A stretch of 64,000 bases of DNA. It comes from Paenibacillus sp. FSL W8-0426. Its GTDB lineage: Bacteria > Bacillota > Bacilli > Paenibacillales > Paenibacillaceae. Where the stretch lies: positions 1,442,001 to 1,506,000 of the forward strand of contig NZ_CP150203.1 in assembly GCF_037969725.1 (NCBI RefSeq), read 5' to 3'. The first letter of the stretch is position 1; each line of letters opens with the position of its first letter. This document shows positions 61,532-64,000 of the stretch, piece by piece. The position numbers were made by a program, and so were the translations under genes. The notes beneath the pieces are model-generated. The model was not told the origin of the DNA. It saw only the letters and a program-made list of their open reading frames with translations, and made no database searches.

Positions 61532-62461
61532 ATGGCCTTTGTGAAGTCCGTCGATTGCAGAATCAACAGACCACTTGATGAACAAAAGCGAAATGCCAAC
61601 CGAATTATGAACCATGGCACCAAACCGATCACAATGTCTGCATTTTCTGGCGATCCGGGAATTTCGACCGGGAATGCGCAGCAGGAGACAGGCATAAACC
61701 AAGCGCCAGCGGCAAGTCTGACCGAAACGCTTGGTTCACTGTATGCCTATTGCATGACGCTGACGGGTTCCGTCTGGGAGACGGAAGATCTGGTGCAGGA
61801 AACATGTCTTAAAGCATGGTCCTCCACATATGCCGGGCAGAAGGATGCAAACCCGGAAATGAACTGGGAGGCCTATCTGGTCCGCACGGCGCGTAATACG
61901 TGGATTGACCAGCTTCGCAAGCGTGCACGCTTGTCACGGAAGCTGGACAGCCTGAAACCGCTGCTTGCGGACACGGAGCACGAAGAACGATTTGAAGACC
62001 TGGAGCTGGCGGTCCGTCTGCTGGTCAACGGGCTGCCGCCATGGCAAAGGGTCATTTATATGTTAAGGGATCTGTTGGGATATACGGCGGCAGAGACAGC
62101 GGATTTGCTGGATACGACGGAGGGAGCGGTCAAAGCTGCCCTGAGCCGGGCTCGAGCCGCGCTTGCAAAGATCAGGCAAAGGCTGCATGATTCGGGTTCC
62201 GACGATCCGTCGACCGGCCCGGATTATGGATTGCGGGAAGATGAGCAAGGCGCAGAGCAGCTGCGCAGCTATTTGAGGGCGTTCCGCACCGGCGATGCCG
62301 TGGCGCTAATCGATCTGTGCCTGAACCGGAGCGATGACCCGATGGCCGTCGCCGGCACGATTTTGCAGGCTCTGCCGTCTCAAACGATGCAGCCCGTGCT
62401 GCATGGCCAGGATGTTCCGCGCATGTTTGGGGCAGGCTTGGCCGTCTGCATGGTTGCATAA
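61532..62461 (+). CDS. ECF-like RNA polymerase sigma factor with short C-terminal extension
   Basis: 309 residues. Region 2 is LYAYCMTLTGSVWETEDLVQETCLKAW, with region 4 LPPWQRVIYMLRDLLGYTAAETADLLDTTEGAVKAALSRARAAL. A C-terminal 60-70 residue tail begins LRSYLRAFRTGDAVALIDL, resembling the start of the SnoaL-like domain of ECF41-type factors but shorter. About 60 extra residues precede region 2. ATG at 61532 has AAAGGGGGG upstream; other ATGs downstream are possible. No anti-sigma gene follows; a ClpP gene does. Confidence 0.85.
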   Translation: MAFVKSVDCRINRPLDEQKRNANRIMNHGTKPITMSAFSGDPGISTGNAQQETGINQAPAASLTETLGSLYAYCMTLTGSVWETEDLVQETCLKAWSSTYAGQKDANPEMNWEAYLVRTARNTWIDQLRKRARLSRKLDSLKPLLADTEHEERFEDLELAVRLLVNGLPPWQRVIYMLRDLLGYTAAETADLLDTTEGAVKAALSRARAALAKIRQRLHDSGSDDPSTGPDYGLREDEQGAEQLRSYLRAFRTGDAVALIDLCLNRSDDPMAVAGTILQALPSQTMQPVLHGQDVPRMFGAGLAVCMVA

Positions 62462-62479
62462 ACCGAGGAGGCGACAAGC

Positions 62480-63061
62480 ATGAACGTAGTACCATACGTA
62501 GTGGAGCAGACAGCCCGCGGAGAGCGGAGCTATGATATTTACTCCCGATTGTTGAAAGATCGCATTATTATGGTGTCCGGGGAAATCGAGGACCAGATGG
62601 CGAATGCCATCGTGGCACAGCTGTTGTTTCTGACCGCAGAGGATCCCGACAAAGATATCCAAATGTACATCAACAGTCCGGGAGGCTCGGTTACAGCCGG
62701 GTTCTCGATTTATGATACGATGCAGTTTGTGAAACCCGATATTTCCACGATCTGCACAGGCATGGCGGCCAGCTTTGGCACGATATTGCTCGTCGGAGGC
62801 ACCAAAGGCAAACGGATGGCACTGCCGAACAGCGAGATCATGATCCACCAGCCGCATGGCGGCACGCGGGGCCAGGCGTCGGATATGCTGATTCATGCGA
62901 ACCGGATCATCCAGCACCGCCAGCGTTTGAACCAACTGCTGGCAGATCGCACGGGCCAGCCGCTGGATCGCATCGAGAAGGATTCGGACCGGGACTACTT
63001 CCTGACTTCGGCGGAAGCGGTGGAGTATGGATTGATTGACAAGGTGATTTCCGGAACCTGA
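62480..63061 (+). CDS. clpP: ATP-dependent Clp protease proteolytic subunit
   Basis: 193-residue serine protease subunit forming the Clp barrel. Catalytic Ser in [13 protein letters not shown], His in IMIHQPHGG, Asp in [34 protein letters not shown] is the family core. The Ser segment reads AASFGTILL instead of the usual AASMGAFLL, which suggests a secondary ClpP paralog rather than the main housekeeping copy. ATG behind GAGGAGGCG, 18 bases after the sigma gene, so both are probably one operon. Confidence 0.95.
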   Translation: MNVVPYVVEQTARGERSYDIYSRLLKDRIIMVSGEIEDQMANAIVAQLLFLTAEDPDKDIQMYINSPGGSVTAGFSIYDTMQFVKPDISTICTGMAASFGTILLVGGTKGKRMALPNSEIMIHQPHGGTRGQASDMLIHANRIIQHRQRLNQLLADRTGQPLDRIEKDSDRDYFLTSAEAVEYGLIDKVISGT

Positions 63062-63090
63062 TCAAGGAACGGAGACGCTTCAACCATAAC

Positions 63091-63132
63091 AATAACCCGA
63101 GGGGTCGCGATAACCGGACCATTCGGGTTATT
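63091..63132 (+). terminator. Terminator after clpP
   Basis: AATAACCCGA (63091-63100) pairs perfectly with TCGGGTTATT (63123-63132); T-tail short. Confidence 0.75.
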
Positions 63133-63161
63133 CGTTTATCGTGCAGAGCAAGCAGGACGTT

Positions 63162-64000
63162 TCATGCTTTCCGGGCAATCTCGATGAGCCGACCCATGCC
63201 TTCGCGGATTTGCTGTTCGTGCGCGTAGGAGAAGGAGAGCCGCAGCTTGCGGCTTGCGCTTGCGTCAGAAGGGTCGAACACCGTGCCTGGCACGAATGCC
63301 ACCGAATGCTCCATGCATCGGTGCAGCAAACGGCCCGTATCGATGCCTTCCGGCAGCTCTGCCCAAATATTAAGCCCGCCTTCCGGTTTGGTCCAGACCC
63401 AATCCGTTTCCAGCAGGCATTGCTCCATCACTTCCATGCGCAACTGGATCGCGGTCCGCAGCTTGGAGAGATGCTGGTGCATGCGCGGCGATTGGAAATA
63501 GCGGAGAAACAGCTTCTGGTTGAGCAGCGGGGAGCCGTTATCCGCCAGCGTTTTGATGGCCAGCAGCCCGGGCATGAAGCGCGGCCGGCACATGATGGCC
63601 GCGATGCGCAGGCCCGGTACGACATATTTGCTGTAGCTGCGAATGTACAGCGTATGTCCGGTCGTATCGTAGGTGAAAATGGGCGGCGGCGGTTTTTCGC
63701 CGAAATAGATGTCGTAGGTGCTGTCGTCCTCCAACAGGAAACAGCCGTACTGTTCTGCCAATTCCGGCAGCTGTTTGCGCTGCTCGGCCCCGATGTTCAA
63801 TCCCGTCGGATTCTGGAACGTCGGCGTCAGGTAGAACAGCCGGGGTTTCTCTTGGCGCATCAGCCGTTCGATCTGTTCCATGTCATAACCCTCGTCATGC
63901 ATGTCCGCAAAAACCAGTCGCGCCCCTTGCTTGCGAAAAATTTCCATGGCGGGGCCGTAGGTCGGCCGTTCCACCATGACACGGTCGCCGGGCCGGATGA
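63162..64000 (-). CDS. PLP-dependent aminotransferase (partial, 5' end outside window)
   Basis: Fold-type I aminotransferase domain; the frame remains open at the right edge (IRPGDRVMVERPTY), so the N-terminus is missing. PLP lysine in IRSYSKYVVPGLRIA, cofactor-pyridine Asp in LLEDDSTYDIYFG, the substrate-binding Tyr/Asn region LTPTFQNPTGLNI and C-terminal Arg in RKLRLSFSY are present. It may be a free aminotransferase (2-aminoadipate type) or the C-terminal half of a GntR/MocR regulator; the missing part would decide. Confidence 0.85.
   Translation of the reverse strand, partial: IRPGDRVMVERPTYGPAMEIFRKQGARLVFADMHDEGYDMEQIERLMRQEKPRLFYLTPTFQNPTGLNIGAEQRKQLPELAEQYGCFLLEDDSTYDIYFGEKPPPPIFTYDTTGHTLYIRSYSKYVVPGLRIAAIMCRPRFMPGLLAIKTLADNGSPLLNQKLFLRYFQSPRMHQHLSKLRTAIQLRMEVMEQCLLETDWVWTKPEGGLNIWAELPEGIDTGRLLHRCMEHSVAFVPGTVFDPSDASASRKLRLSFSYAHEQQIREGMGRLIEIARKA

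Noticed and set aside
1..64000. CRISPR arrays, insertion sequences, prophage genes
   Set aside because: No regularly spaced repeats of 25-40 bases, no transposase or integrase motifs and no capsid or tail genes were seen on either strand.

Overview
The window is low-to-mid GC Bacillota (Firmicutes) chromosome, most likely Paenibacillus or a close relative. Evidence: strong AGGAGG-type ribosome binding sites, many TTG/GTG starts, perfect TGTNA-N7-TNACA nitrogen boxes, a ydaO-type (c-di-AMP) leader, and a Bacillus-like gene order alr - ndoAI - ndoA - tex - cmpA - sprT-like - tRNA-Asn/Ser. No rRNA, insertion sequence, phage module or CRISPR array was seen. Protein names come from reading the translations, not from searches.

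Layout. 0-8.5 kb: end of alr, the EndoAI/EndoA toxin-antitoxin pair, a GH36 alpha-galactosidase where Bacillus carries rsb-sigB, tex, tiny cmpA, an unknown gene, a SprT-like gene and two tRNAs. 8.5-13.3 kb: ArsR-like regulator, flavin reductase, MgtC, HAD and DeoR genes, then tRNA-Glu, -Lys and -Leu. 13.4-26.3 kb: nitrogen block with ureABCFGD (no ureE) divergent from the urea transporter urtABCDE, a PAS protein, a small HTH protein and an orphan second ureF, closed by an identical second tRNA-Leu(GAG). 26.5-34.7 kb: glutathione peroxidase, a c-di-AMP riboswitch ahead of an unknown gene, HAD, mntH, ohr and small cysteine-rich or secreted proteins.

34.7-45.6 kb: a compact Tad/Flp pilus operon (tadZ, cpaF, tadB, tadC, flp, two TadE-like genes, a large TadG-like gene, prepilin peptidase, FHA protein) behind a promoter and an attenuator-like leader. 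45.6-64 kb: core metabolism and repair (epimerase-like gene, endonuclease IV, purU, transketolase, ppnP, pgi), YigZ/TetR, YjbQ, a sulfate ABC transporter (cysT-cysW-cysA-sbp), a metallo-hydrolase, an ECF-like sigma factor, a ClpP and a partial aminotransferase running off the right edge.

Most integrated unit: the urea block. UrtABCDE imports urea, UreABC hydrolyses it and UreF/G/D load nickel. Two perfect GlnR/TnrA boxes sit between the divergent operons, and the orphan ureF has a similarly built promoter, so all three units are probably switched on together when nitrogen is short.
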